DNA of 64,000 bases from UMGS1279 sp045540715 (GTDB lineage Bacteria; Bacillota; Clostridia; Oscillospirales; Acutalibacteraceae), in contig JAZQHT010000015.1 in the NCBI GenBank assembly GCA_045540715.1, positions 30,565-94,564 of the forward strand, read 5' to 3'. This document shows, one piece after another, positions 1-8,593 of this stretch (positions within the stretch are counted from its first letter, which is position 1; the number at the start of each line of letters is the position of its first letter). Under the pieces are notes generated by a model, which worked only from the letters and a program-made list of their open reading frames with translations, was not told the DNA's origin and made no database searches. The position numbers were made by a program, and so were the translations under genes.

Positions 1-73
1 AGAAGCTTGTGCAGTTCACGGCACCGATGCTGATGCATTAGTTGAAAAACTAAATAAGCACATCAATGGATAA
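1..73 (+). CDS. C-terminal fragment of an unidentified protein (5' end outside window)
   Basis: An open frame enters from the left edge and ends at TAA 71-73, leaving the last 23 residues, ending in VEKLNKHING. It overlaps the start of trmK by 8 bases, so the two genes are probably translationally coupled. The fragment is too short to assign to a family. In Bacillota trmK often follows rpoD or sits beside a Nif3-like gene, but this tail was not recognised as either. Confidence 0.5.
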   Translation, partial: EACAVHGTDADALVEKLNKHING

Positions 74-737
74 TAGACTTTTATTTGTTGCAAATATGAT
101 AAAGGGTGAAGATACGGTTGCTGATATTGGCACCGACCACGCCCTTTTACCCATTTATTTGATAGAAAATAATAGGGCAAAAAAGGTAATTGCAGCCGAT
201 ATAAAAGCCGCTCCGCTTGGTGTTGGGCAAAAAAACGTTATTAAAGCGGGCGCAGCTGAAAAAATTGAGCTGCGCCTTTCTTGTGGTTTTAGTGCATTTA
301 AAGAAAATGAGTTTTCTTTAGGTGTTATTGCAGGCATGGGCGGCGAAACCATTGCCGAAATTATTGATAATGCACCTTTTTACCTTGATATGCCCTTAAT
401 TTTGCAACCGATGACCTGTTCTGACAGGCTTATTGATTATTTAAATCAAAACGGTTTTGGAATAATAGAACACCACGCGGTTTTTAGTGAAGGCCGAATT
501 TATCATATTTTAAAGGTTATTAAAAATGGTGAAAGAAATGATAGTCCCATTTTTAATATTGTTGGTAAACTTGATAAAACCGATGAAACCGCACGTAAAC
601 TTTTAGATAGAAAACTTAAAAGCCTTATAAAAATGGCAAACTCCATAAAAAACGTAGAGCGCAAAGAAAAAGAATATATTATTGCAACAGAAAAAATTAA
701 ACACCTTAAGGAATTTTTAGGTTATGCCGATAGATAA
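66..737 (+). CDS. trmK: tRNA (adenine(22)-N1)-methyltransferase TrmK
   Basis: Probable TrmK (COG2384), which uses SAM to methylate N1 of A22 in the D-loop region of bacterial tRNAs. The 223-residue length fits the family. The N-terminal Rossmann part shows the SAM-binding motif VADIGTDHALLPIYL around residues 18-32, an acidic strand (AADIK) and the GVIAGMGGETIAEII segment typical of TrmK. The remaining C-terminal helices are the family's coiled-coil-like extension. It overlaps both the preceding partial gene and the following rqcH by a few bases, which indicates an operon. The assignment rests on recognised motifs and is fairly secure. Confidence 0.88.
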   Translation: MDNRLLFVANMIKGEDTVADIGTDHALLPIYLIENNRAKKVIAADIKAAPLGVGQKNVIKAGAAEKIELRLSCGFSAFKENEFSLGVIAGMGGETIAEIIDNAPFYLDMPLILQPMTCSDRLIDYLNQNGFGIIEHHAVFSEGRIYHILKVIKNGERNDSPIFNIVGKLDKTDETARKLLDRKLKSLIKMANSIKNVERKEKEYIIATEKIKHLKEFLGYADR

Positions 738-2250
738 CATATTTTTGTCTTTTTTAATAGACGAACTAAAACAAATTGAAAATCAGCATATTGATAAAAT
801 ACACTGTCCTAGTGGCGGTGAATTTGTGTTTAGTTTAAGAAAGCAAAAACTATTTATAAACCTTAACGGCACACCCTATATAACACTACTTAAAGAGAGC
901 TTTTCTAATCCCGAAACACCTCCAAATTTTTGTATGTTACTTAGAAAACATTTGCAAGGCGGCAAAATTTTATCGATTGAAAAGCAAGAAAACGATAGAA
1001 TTGTTATTATAACAATTTCTTCTTTAAACGAACTTAAAGACGTAAATATTTATAAGGTTTTTGTTGAGCTTATAAGCGGCAAAGCAAACCTAATTTTAAC
1101 TAAAGACAGCAAAATTATTGATAGCTATAAAAAAAGCGACCTTGAAAAAGATAGTCGCATTATTGCCCCCGGTGCTACTTACGTTTTACCTCAAAATAAC
1201 GGCGGCGGTCTCTCGCCCTTAATTGCAAGAGAATTAGAATATCAAAACAAAACTTTAGAAGAAGTGTTAAAAACGGCAAGGCCTATGGCGCTTCAAAACG
1301 AAAAGGGCGAATATAAAGACCTCTCGTTTACAGAAATAAAACAATATGAAAACCTTTATAAAAGGGTTGAATTTGAAGATTATATTTCGCTTGTAAACGA
1401 ATTTTTTAATTCTAAAAGAAAACAAAGTGAAATAAATAATGCGGCAGCGGGACTAAGCAAAAAGGTAAACGGTTTAATTTTAAAAGCCGAAAAGAAATTA
1501 GCCATAAGAAATGAAGACTTATTAAAAACCGAAGACCGTGAAAAATACCGTATTTATGGGGAACTTTTAAAGGCAAATTTATTTAAAATAAATGCGGGGC
1601 AAAAGAGTGTGGTTTTAGAAAACTATTACGATAATATGAGCCTTGTTGAAATACCCTTAAAAGAGCATTTAAGCCCAAATAAAAATGCCGAAAGATATTT
1701 TAAAGAATATAAAAAATTATGTTCGGCAAAAAACACCCTTGCAGAACTAATTGAAGAAAACAAAAATGAAATTTTTTATTTAAAAAGCGTTAAAGAATTT
1801 TTAGAAAATGCAAATAACGTTTCTGAAATTTTAGAAATTGAAGAAGAACTTGTAATTTCGGGTTATTTAAGAAAAAATAAAAACAATAAAAATAAAAAAA
1901 TAAAGCCAAAACCCTTTTTAGAAAAAGAATTTTTAGGCTTTAAAATACTTGTTGGCAGAAATAATTTAGAAAACGATAGGCTAACTTTAAAAACTGCCGA
2001 TAAAAACGATATGTGGTTTCACGCAAAGAATATTCCGGGTAGCCACGTTGTTATACTTACAGAGGGCAAAGATTTACCCGATGAAGTTATTTTATATGCG
2101 GCGGGTCTTGCTGCACAAAATTCTTCTGCAAAATTAAGCGGACAGGTAGCAGTTGATTACACACAAATTAAAAACGTTAAAAAACCTGTGGGTGCAAAAC
2201 CCGGTATGGTAATATATAAAACAAATAAAACGGTTTACGTTACACCGTAA
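724..2250 (+). CDS. rqcH: RqcH / NFACT family ribosome quality control protein
   Basis: Homolog of bacterial RqcH (Rqc2/NEMF, formerly fibronectin-binding protein A family). RqcH binds 50S subunits carrying stalled peptidyl-tRNA and recruits tRNA-Ala to add C-terminal alanine tails. NFACT-N spans about residues 1-200, with the conserved PPNFCMLLRKHLQGG segment. A helical HhH/coiled-coil middle covers about 230-380. The NFACT-R (DUF814) domain is at the C-terminus, with NDMWFHAKNIPGSHVVI. The 508 residues are slightly shorter than B. subtilis RqcH (about 570). It overlaps trmK by 14 bases. It was historically annotated as a surface adhesin, but there is no signal peptide and the cytoplasmic role is preferred. 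Confidence 0.9.
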   Translation: MPIDNIFLSFLIDELKQIENQHIDKIHCPSGGEFVFSLRKQKLFINLNGTPYITLLKESFSNPETPPNFCMLLRKHLQGGKILSIEKQENDRIVIITISSLNELKDVNIYKVFVELISGKANLILTKDSKIIDSYKKSDLEKDSRIIAPGATYVLPQNNGGGLSPLIARELEYQNKTLEEVLKTARPMALQNEKGEYKDLSFTEIKQYENLYKRVEFEDYISLVNEFFNSKRKQSEINNAAAGLSKKVNGLILKAEKKLAIRNEDLLKTEDREKYRIYGELLKANLFKINAGQKSVVLENYYDNMSLVEIPLKEHLSPNKNAERYFKEYKKLCSAKNTLAELIEENKNEIFYLKSVKEFLENANNVSEILEIEEELVISGYLRKNKNNKNKKIKPKPFLEKEFLGFKILVGRNNLENDRLTLKTADKNDMWFHAKNIPGSHVVILTEGKDLPDEVILYAAGLAAQNSSAKLSGQVAVDYTQIKNVKKPVGAKPGMVIYKTNKTVYVTP

Positions 2251-2265
2251 ATATGGGGAATTAAA

Positions 2266-3003
2266 ATGTTAAAATTAATTGTTTTAGATGAGGAAGCAGT
2301 TTTACATAACGGAAAAGCAGAAAATATAGATGAAAGTCTAAAAACCTTTATTAAAGCAGGGGTAGAAGTTGCAATTATAACCCACAAAAGTTATTTTGAA
2401 ATTAAAAAACACTTTAGCCACGCATTGCACGGTATAACCTTTATCTGTGACGACGGTGGTATGGTTATAAAGAACGGTGTTTTACTTTATATGGGCGTAA
2501 TTGAGCGCAAAACATTAAACGAGTTTGCAAAAATTGCATCAAGATTAAGAGATAGCGAACTTTATTTGTCCCTTAAAGAAAAAGCAATTAAAATTGTGGG
2601 CGAAGATGCCGAAAGCATTGTAAATGTTAAAGAAGAAATTTCCAAAATTACAATGTATTCTAAAAATAGCGGTGCCGCATTTTTAGATATTACCCCTAAT
2701 CTACATAAAAACCGCCTAAGAATTTCTTATTATAACGAAAACGTTTTAGAAATGACCGAGATAAATTCAACAAGAACAGAAGCTTGCGAAATGCTGCTTC
2801 GCCGTTTTGGTATATTTAAACACGAAACGGCAGTCTTTTTAAATAACGATGCATCTTTGCCGCTAATTAGTCTTTTTAAAGATGCAACCGTTATAAACGA
2901 AAGTTCGGTTGAGCTTAAAAAGACGGGAGCTAAAATAGTTGAAAGTTTTAGTGATGAATTATTAAAACTTTCAGAGCAATATAAAAACGAGGGCCAAAAT
3001 TAA
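2266..3003 (+). CDS. HAD-like (Cof-type) protein with degenerate catalytic motif
   Basis: A 245-residue protein with the outline of a Cof-type HAD phosphatase: an N-terminal hydrophobic strand ending in Asp8, a cap-like middle, and a late loop with Asn-Asp (LNNDASLPLI) in the position of HAD motif IV. HAD enzymes need DxDG[TV]; here the segment reads LDEEAVLHNG, so the +2 acid/base Asp is Glu and the Gly-Thr is lost. This suggests weak or absent phosphatase activity. It lies 15 bases after rqcH and converges with the minus-strand gene at 2971, overlapping its 3' end by 33 bases. Fold assignment is moderate; substrate unknown. Confidence 0.55.
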   Translation: MLKLIVLDEEAVLHNGKAENIDESLKTFIKAGVEVAIITHKSYFEIKKHFSHALHGITFICDDGGMVIKNGVLLYMGVIERKTLNEFAKIASRLRDSELYLSLKEKAIKIVGEDAESIVNVKEEISKITMYSKNSGAAFLDITPNLHKNRLRISYYNENVLEMTEINSTRTEACEMLLRRFGIFKHETAVFLNNDASLPLISLFKDATVINESSVELKKTGAKIVESFSDELLKLSEQYKNEGQN

Positions 3004-3267
3004 AAGCTCGTCGCTGTCTTCTAAAAGCAGTAAAAACAGCACCGCCAAAATAATAAGGCGGTCGTTATCAATTTTCATATTTTTAAAATTAAAATTGCGT
3101 AAAAAAGTAGTGCCAAAGGTTTCCTTTGGCTTAACTTTTTCTTGTGGTGCTTTAGCCTTTTCAATTTTGTAGGTTAAAGGGGCATCTTTTGGCTTATAAA
3201 TGTTTTCAAACTGCTTTAGGGCAAGTTCTTTTTGCCTTTCAAATTCAATTTGTTCGGCTTTTGTCAT
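2971..3267 (-). CDS. Small protein with hydrophobic C-terminus, unknown function
   Basis: A 98-residue protein with no recognised family. The N-terminal two thirds are charged and rich in Lys, Glu and Pro. The last 28 residues are almost entirely hydrophobic, broken by an acidic LLEDSDELL turn, so the end may form a short membrane hairpin. The start ATG overlaps the stop of the upstream 105-residue gene by one base (TAATG), which is strong evidence for translational coupling. It is the last gene of a three-gene minus-strand operon, and its 3' end overlaps the convergent HAD-like gene. Proteins of this shape in spore formers are often sporulation-related, but nothing here proves that. Confidence 0.65.
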   Translation of the reverse strand: MTKAEQIEFERQKELALKQFENIYKPKDAPLTYKIEKAKAPQEKVKPKETFGTTFLRNFNFKNMKIDNDRLIILAVLFLLLLEDSDELLILALVFILL

Positions 3268-3584
3268 TAAAACAAATCTCCCAAAATGTTACTGTCTTTA
3301 ATAAGCGGTAAAATAGAATATATTTTAAGTAAAGTTATCGCCGTATCAAGCCTTGCTTGTCGGTTTTTTGATAAATGCGGTTTAAGGGCCAAAAGCAATT
3401 CAACGCTTTTATCGTTGGTGCTTTTAAGAGCGTTTAAAACCTGCATTAAAGCCGCAACGTCGGGAAGGTTTTCTTCCTTTTTAGGCGGCTCACTTTTTAA
3501 AAGGTTTTGTGCTAAACCCTTAATTTGTTCAAGACCTTCGGGGTCGTTTAAAAGTTTAGAAATCTTATCAGAAAGATCGTCCAT
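3267..3584 (-). CDS. Small helical protein of unknown function
   Basis: A 105-residue, predominantly helical protein with no recognised domain. It has an N-terminal acidic helix (MDDLSDKISKLLNDPEGLEQ), a Pro/Lys/Glu-rich spacer, then leucine-rich helices including KPHLSKNRQARLDTAITLLKI. It is the middle gene of the minus-strand trio. The preceding gene stops at 3586-3588, two bases from this start, and this gene's stop overlaps the next start. Such tight packing says the three products are made together. It has no signal peptide and is probably cytoplasmic. An open frame on the opposite strand over the same bases is a shadow. Confidence 0.65.
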   Translation of the reverse strand: MDDLSDKISKLLNDPEGLEQIKGLAQNLLKSEPPKKEENLPDVAALMQVLNALKSTNDKSVELLLALKPHLSKNRQARLDTAITLLKIYSILPLIKDSNILGDLF

Positions 3585-3585
3585 A

Positions 3586-3816
3586 TTATTTATCCTTTAA
3601 ATATTTAGAAATTAGGTCTTTGGCCTCTTTAGAATTTAATAGGTCGTTAAGACTGTTATTGTTTTTAAGCAGATTTTCAAGCTGAGCTTTAGTGTTAGAA
3701 GGAAGGCTATCTAAAATTTGTTGCTTGTTGCCGCTTTCAAGGGCACTTACGGTGGGATTTTCTTCGCCCAAAGCCTTTTTTATGCTTAAAAGAAGTTTTT
3801 CTTTATCTATCTCCAC
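3586..3816 (-). CDS. Small helical protein of unknown function (first gene of trio)
   Basis: First gene of the minus-strand trio, about 76 residues from a GTG start at 3816-3814. A longer reading would begin at GTG 3825, but that codon lies inside the Shine-Dalgarno run AGAGGTGA, so the 3816 start is preferred. The product is helical and Asn/Leu/Lys-rich, with a repeated look in the C-terminal half (LENLLKNNNSLNDLLNSKEA). No family was recognised. It is divergently oriented to the phosphoesterase at 3875, and the roughly 58-base gap must hold both promoters. Confidence 0.6.
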   Translation of the reverse strand: MEIDKEKLLLSIKKALGEENPTVSALESGNKQQILDSLPSNTKAQLENLLKNNNSLNDLLNSKEAKDLISKYLKDK

Positions 3817-3874
3817 AAAAATCACCTCTATATATACTATTCTAAAAAACGTAATTTGATAACAGGAGTTTTTT

Positions 3875-4342
3875 ATGAGAATTTTAGTTTTATCGGATGC
3901 TCACTATAATATAAATAATATTAAACACGCAATTGAGAACGAACCCAGTGCTAATAAAATTTTTTATTTAGGGGATGGCTCCAGCGAGGTTTTACGCCTA
4001 CAAGAAAATTACAAAAATAAAGAGTTTGTAATTATAAAGGGCAATAACGACGTGGGGGCAATTCCCGAAGTCTTTGCAGGATTTATAGGTGGCCTTAAAA
4101 CACTAGCGGTTCACGGGCATAAACAATACGTTAAATATAATTTAGATAGGCTATATTTTACCGCCTTGGAAAACGAAGCAAAACTTGTATTATACGGCCA
4201 CACACATAACCCGGATATAACCTTTAATAATGGCATATACTTTGTAAACCCGGGCGCACTTTGTGGCTTAAAACCAACCTATGCCGTAATAGATTTCGAA
4301 AAAAGCGGTATTATGCCCATAATTAAAGAACTCAAGTTGTGA
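3875..4342 (+). CDS. YfcE/MJ0936-family metallophosphoesterase
   Basis: A 155-residue calcineurin-like phosphoesterase of the YfcE/MJ0936/VPS29 family, which hydrolyses phosphodiesters with two metal ions. All metal-binding motifs are visible: SDAHYN (motif I), LGDG (II), KGNNDV (III), AVHGHK (IV) and LYGHTHNP (V). Length is normal for the family. The RBS AACAGGAG precedes ATG. The gene stands alone, divergent from the minus-strand trio and followed by a long regulatory gap. The natural substrate of most family members is unknown, so only the biochemical class is claimed. Confidence 0.85.
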   Translation: MRILVLSDAHYNINNIKHAIENEPSANKIFYLGDGSSEVLRLQENYKNKEFVIIKGNNDVGAIPEVFAGFIGGLKTLAVHGHKQYVKYNLDRLYFTALENEAKLVLYGHTHNPDITFNNGIYFVNPGALCGLKPTYAVIDFEKSGIMPIIKELKL

Positions 4343-4757
4343 ACGAATTGTAAATTTTTTTAGCCTTTGTAAGGTTCTTTAAAGCTACAAACAACTACAA
4401 ATTGTGATAAATAAAGGCTTTTTTCACTAAATATCGAAAACGGTTTAAATTTTTGCTATTTACTAGCAAAATTTTAGACTTTATAAAACTTTTAAGTGTG
4501 ATAAAATAAAATTGTAAGAGCAAATTGCTCAATTTTTGTGCCTATTTATTAGTAATATCGCACAAAAAACAGTATATTATATGGAGTTTTGGCGCACAAA
4601 AGGGGTGTCAAAATTAACGAAAGACTGCACTCAAGTAAGCAATTTTTTTGAAAAGCTTAGGGTTGAGTGTTGGTTTTCGTGTTCTATTTTTTTACTATAC
4701 ATATAATATATACGCGCGTGAAGACGCAAAAAATAATTAGCCAGTGGAGGTAAAAAC
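4343..4757. promoter_or_regulatory. 415-base regulatory gap with several inverted repeats before the ABC importer locus
   Basis: No gene was found here, but there is unusual symmetry. A 13-base palindrome GAGCAAATTGCTC lies at 4518-4530. A 9-bp perfect inverted repeat, TTTTTGTGC at 4533-4541 with GCACAAAAA at 4560-4568, follows. A long imperfect inverted repeat has 18-base arms at 4617-4634 and 4663-4680 (14 Watson-Crick pairs plus two G-U), with a smaller TAAGC/GCTTA stem inside its loop. A TATAAT-like -10 at 4702-4707 has no convincing -35. The SD GGAGG sits at 4745-4749. Near 4361-4415, AGCCTTT and AAAGGCT followed by T's may end the upstream gene. Operators and leader RNA are both possible. 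Confidence 0.55.
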
Positions 4758-7637
4758 ATGAAAAAAGCTTTTGCAGCATTAATGGCTTTGGTAATGGTTG
4801 TGTTAAGCACATTTATTCCAATGACTGTTTATGCGGAAACAGGCGATGAAGCTTTTTCGGCTATATCAAGGGGAGACGGGTTAAAGACCTATACTGAGTA
4901 TAGTGCTGAAAACGTCGATATTGCCGATGCCACAAGCGAAATCTTTGTTTTAGGTGGCGATTTTGTTTCGAGTACGGGCAAGGTTGAAGTTGCTCCTACT
5001 TACGAAGGCAAACAAAACGTTGTTAAACTACCCGAAGAAAAAGGTAGCGTAACTTACGAAATTGAAGTGCCCGAAACCGCCCAATATACCATTATGGTAA
5101 CCTATATTGCATTAAAGGGAAGAAACAATGCAATTTCTATGGCACTTACCATTGATGGCGAACAACCATTTGATGGACTTCAAGAAGTTGAATTTCCTCG
5201 TTTATGGGAAGACGACGGTGAAGTTCGTAAAGACGGTATAGGTAACGAATTTGCGCCTAGCCAAGTTGAATTATTTACTTATAACAATCAATACGTTCAA
5301 GACCCACTAGGCCTTGAAAGATTTCCATATTGCTTTGCATTAACAGAAGGTAAACACACAATTACCTTAACAAGTGTTGCAGAGCCTATTGCTATTGCAC
5401 AAATCACTTTGGGTGAACCCGTTTCTTATACTTCTTACAAAGAAGTTTACGATTCTTACGAAAAAGTAGCAGGTTCAGACGTTTTAAGAATTGAAGGTGA
5501 AGATGCTGCAATTAAAACCACTTACTCTTTAGTTGGTAAATCTGACTCTTCTGACGCTAAAATGTCATCTGAACACGGCCAAAACCCATATTTAAGCCGC
5601 GTTAACTATATTGGTAACACAAACTGGCAAATGCCCGGTGAAAGAATTACTTGGAAGGTTACCATTGATAAATCCGGTTTATATAAGTTTGGTTTTAGAT
5701 ATCGTCAGAACTACGTTTTAAACGGCAATAGCTACCGTAAACTTTTAATAGACGGTGAAGTTCCATTTGAAGAAGCTTCAAGGATGGAATTTAAATACGG
5801 CGTTAACTGGGAATATCAAGAGTGGACCGATGGTAGCGGCAAACCCTATATGGTTTGGTTAGAAGCCGGAGACCATGAAATTTCTATGGAAGTAACTCTA
5901 GGCGATATGACCGAAGTTGTAAGACGCTTAGAAGACGTTTTATACGACGTTGGTGTAACCTACAGAAAAATCGTTATGATTACCGGTGAAACACCCGACG
6001 CTAATCGCGACTACGATTTATTTACACAAATCCCCGATTTAGAAGAAACTTTAACCCGTTGCTATGCAGAATTAGAAGCTATTGCTACCGAAACCGAAAA
6101 ACTTGCAGGTGCTGCAGGTGGTTCTAACGCAACAAGTATTCGTTCTTTAAGCAACGCTTTAGGCAAAATGCTTGAGTTCCCCAACTCAGCACATACTTAC
6201 AAAAGCCTTTACTACACAAACTATACCTCCGTATCTGCTTTAGTATATGAAATGATGAAAATGGCACTTGCCATTGACTATATCGAAATTGCTCCCGAAA
6301 GCTACGACTTTGACGAAAACAAAGCAAACTTCTGGGAAAGCACAGTATTTACTTTCCAAAGATTTTTAGCATCATTTAGCGCAAACTACAACAACATTTC
6401 GGGTGAATCAAGCGCTAAAGAAACCATTGATATTTGGGTAAACTGGGGCCGTGATCAAGTTCGTGTTTTAAACGATCTTATTCAGTCTTCATTTACACCA
6501 AAAACAGGTATAGGCGTTAACCTAAAAATTTCTAACGCATCTTACATACAAGGTATTTTATCGGGCGACCCACCCGACTGCTCGCTGCATATGGCACGAA
6601 GCGAGCCGGTTAACCTGGCACTGCGTGGGGCAATGTATAATCTAGAAAACTTTGCCGACTTTGAAGAGGTTATGACACGCTTCTATACAAAAGATGCTGC
6701 TCTTCCTTTTGAATTCCAAGGCGGCACTTACGCATTACCTGATACAATTTCTTACTATATGATGTTCTATCGTACCGACATTTTTGAAGAGTACGAACTA
6801 GAAGTTCCAAAAACTTGGGACGAATATATTCAAGTTTCTTCCTTCTTAATGAGAAACAATTTACAAGCATCATTACCTTACGTTCAATTAACCGGTATTG
6901 CACAGGTTAACCAAGGTGTTGGCGCATTTAGTATCTTCCCCTCAATGTTAATTCAAAAAGGCGGAAGCATTTACAAAGAAAACGGTGTTGCTACCGACCT
7001 TACTTCTGCAACTGCTTTAGAAGTATTTAAATTCTGGACAGATTTCTATAACGAATATAAATTCCCGAAAACTGCCGACTTCTTTAACCGTTTCAGATTA
7101 GGTATTATGCCACTTGGTATTCAAAGTTATACCAACTACATCAACATATCAATGGCTGCTCCTGAAATTAGCGGTAAATGGGCAATGGCTCCAATTCCCG
7201 GCTTTGTTGATGAAAACGGTCAAATCAACAACTCACAAGCAGGTTCAGGTACAGGTTGCGGTATTTTAGCATCAGCTAAAAATCCAAAAGGTGGTTGGGA
7301 GTTCTTAAAATGGTGGACTTCCGCAGAAACACAATTAGCATATTCTAACAACTGCGAATCTATCTTAGGCGTTTCGGGACGTGTTGCAACATCTAACCCC
7401 GAAGCATTTAAACAAATGGGTTGGGATAGCGCAAGTTTAGATGCACTACTAACTCAATGGTCAAGATTAAAGGAAATTGAAGAAGTTCCCGGTGGTTATT
7501 ACACCGCACGTGTTATCGACCAAGCATTCTGGAACGTTGTTGACAACGGTCAAAACAGTAAAGACCAATTAGTTAAATGGGCAGAAATTGCTAATAAAGA
7601 AATAGCACGTAAACGTAAACAATATAACGTTAAATAG
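4758..7637 (+). CDS. Large extracellular solute-binding protein with N-terminal carbohydrate-binding-like region
   Basis: A 959-residue exported protein. The Sec signal peptide covers about residues 1-26 (hydrophobic core, cleavage near VYA-ET); no lipobox Cys is present. Residues about 60-215 and 245-405 look like two beta-sandwich (galactose-binding/CBM-like) modules, followed by a helical linker. The C-terminal 400 residues resemble a family 1 ABC sugar-binding protein, with DPPDC, WDEYIQVSSFL and a typical GGWEFLKWWTS segment. It is first in an operon with two MalFG-type permeases directly downstream, so it probably delivers an oligosaccharide to them. It is about twice the usual binding-protein length. 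How it stays at the surface without a lipid anchor is unclear. The substrate is not predictable. Confidence 0.85.
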   Translation: MKKAFAALMALVMVVLSTFIPMTVYAETGDEAFSAISRGDGLKTYTEYSAENVDIADATSEIFVLGGDFVSSTGKVEVAPTYEGKQNVVKLPEEKGSVTYEIEVPETAQYTIMVTYIALKGRNNAISMALTIDGEQPFDGLQEVEFPRLWEDDGEVRKDGIGNEFAPSQVELFTYNNQYVQDPLGLERFPYCFALTEGKHTITLTSVAEPIAIAQITLGEPVSYTSYKEVYDSYEKVAGSDVLRIEGEDAAIKTTYSLVGKSDSSDAKMSSEHGQNPYLSRVNYIGNTNWQMPGERITWKVTIDKSGLYKFGFRYRQNYVLNGNSYRKLLIDGEVPFEEASRMEFKYGVNWEYQEWTDGSGKPYMVWLEAGDHEISMEVTLGDMTEVVRRLEDVLYDVGVTYRKIVMITGETPDANRDYDLFTQIPDLEETLTRCYAELEAIATETEKLAGAAGGSNATSIRSLSNALGKMLEFPNSAHTYKSLYYTNYTSVSALVYEMMKMALAIDYIEIAPESYDFDENKANFWESTVFTFQRFLASFSANYNNISGESSAKETIDIWVNWGRDQVRVLNDLIQSSFTPKTGIGVNLKISNASYIQGILSGDPPDCSLHMARSEPVNLALRGAMYNLENFADFEEVMTRFYTKDAALPFEFQGGTYALPDTISYYMMFYRTDIFEEYELEVPKTWDEYIQVSSFLMRNNLQASLPYVQLTGIAQVNQGVGAFSIFPSMLIQKGGSIYKENGVATDLTSATALEVFKFWTDFYNEYKFPKTADFFNRFRLGIMPLGIQSYTNYINISMAAPEISGKWAMAPIPGFVDENGQINNSQAGSGTGCGILASAKNPKGGWEFLKWWTSAETQLAYSNNCESILGVSGRVATSNPEAFKQMGWDSASLDALLTQWSRLKEIEEVPGGYYTARVIDQAFWNVVDNGQNSKDQLVKWAEIANKEIARKRKQYNVK

Positions 7638-7648
7638 GAGGTGTCAAA

Positions 7649-8587
7649 ATGGATATTGCTATGAAAAATAATGGCGGCGACGCATTAAGAAGAAAAATAG
7701 CAAAGCGTGATAAAAGACGTCAAAAGATGGTATTTATATTTATGCTTGCTCCCTTCTTTGTGCTTTTCTTCCTTTTCACAATTTTACCGGTACTTAGTTC
7801 GGTTGTTTTAAGCTTCTTCGATTTTGACGCCGTTTCTATGCCGAAATTCACAGGACTTGATAACTACAAGCGTATGTTCTTAGAAGATGATATCTTCCCA
7901 AAAGCATTAAGTAATACTTTGGTATTTGCGGTTATTACCGGTCCTATCGGATTTTTCCTATCATTTATGCTTGCATGGATGGTTAACGAATTTGGTCCAA
8001 CCGTTAGAACAGTTCTTTCCTTCTTGTTCTACGCCCCCGCTTTAACAGGTAACGTTTACTTTGTTTGGCAAATTTTATTCTCGGGCGATGCTTACGGTTA
8101 TATGAACAGCTTACTTATTTCTTTAGGCTTAATTACCGACCCGATTCAATGGTTAAAAAATCCACAATACGTTTTAACAATTATCGTTATTGTTCAGTTA
8201 TGGTTAAGCTTAGGTACAACCTTCCTTTCTAATATTGCAGGTTTACAAAACGTTAACCCCGAACTTTACGAAGCAGGCGCTATCGACGGTATTAAAAACC
8301 GTTGGCATGAATTATGGTACATAACCCTTCCTTCAATGAAGAGCATCTTAATGTTCGGTATGGTTATGCAAATTCAATCGGCTTTCTCTGTTTCTGCAGT
8401 TCCAATGACATTAGCAGGTTTCCCAAGCGTTAACTACTCTGCTGAAACAATAGTTACACTACTTACAGACGTTGGTACTGCCCGTTACGAAATGGGTTAT
8501 GCCGCAGCAATTTCAGTTGTGCTATTTATTTTAATGAGCGTAACAAAAGAATTGCTTGCTAAGTTTGTAAATATGGCGGGGAGGTAA
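7649..8587 (+). CDS. ABC sugar transporter permease, MalF/UgpA type
   Basis: A 312-residue inner membrane permease with about six transmembrane helices; the first lies after a basic N-terminus near residues 27-50. The cytoplasmic EAA loop that docks the ATPase is clear: EAGAIDGIKNRWHELWYITL. It starts 11 bases after the binding protein with SD GGAGG and is followed six bases later by its MalG-type partner, so the three form a transport unit. No ATPase gene is nearby. In Bacillota one MsmK-like ATPase often serves several such systems, which is inferred here. Confidence 0.9.
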   Translation: MDIAMKNNGGDALRRKIAKRDKRRQKMVFIFMLAPFFVLFFLFTILPVLSSVVLSFFDFDAVSMPKFTGLDNYKRMFLEDDIFPKALSNTLVFAVITGPIGFFLSFMLAWMVNEFGPTVRTVLSFLFYAPALTGNVYFVWQILFSGDAYGYMNSLLISLGLITDPIQWLKNPQYVLTIIVIVQLWLSLGTTFLSNIAGLQNVNPELYEAGAIDGIKNRWHELWYITLPSMKSILMFGMVMQIQSAFSVSAVPMTLAGFPSVNYSAETIVTLLTDVGTARYEMGYAAAISVVLFILMSVTKELLAKFVNMAGR

Positions 8588-8593
8588 GGATTA

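Noticed and set aside
3286..3600. Plus-strand open frame opposite the 105-residue gene
   Set aside because: The minus-strand gene has coupled starts and stops with its neighbours; the plus-strand frame has no SD and odd composition.
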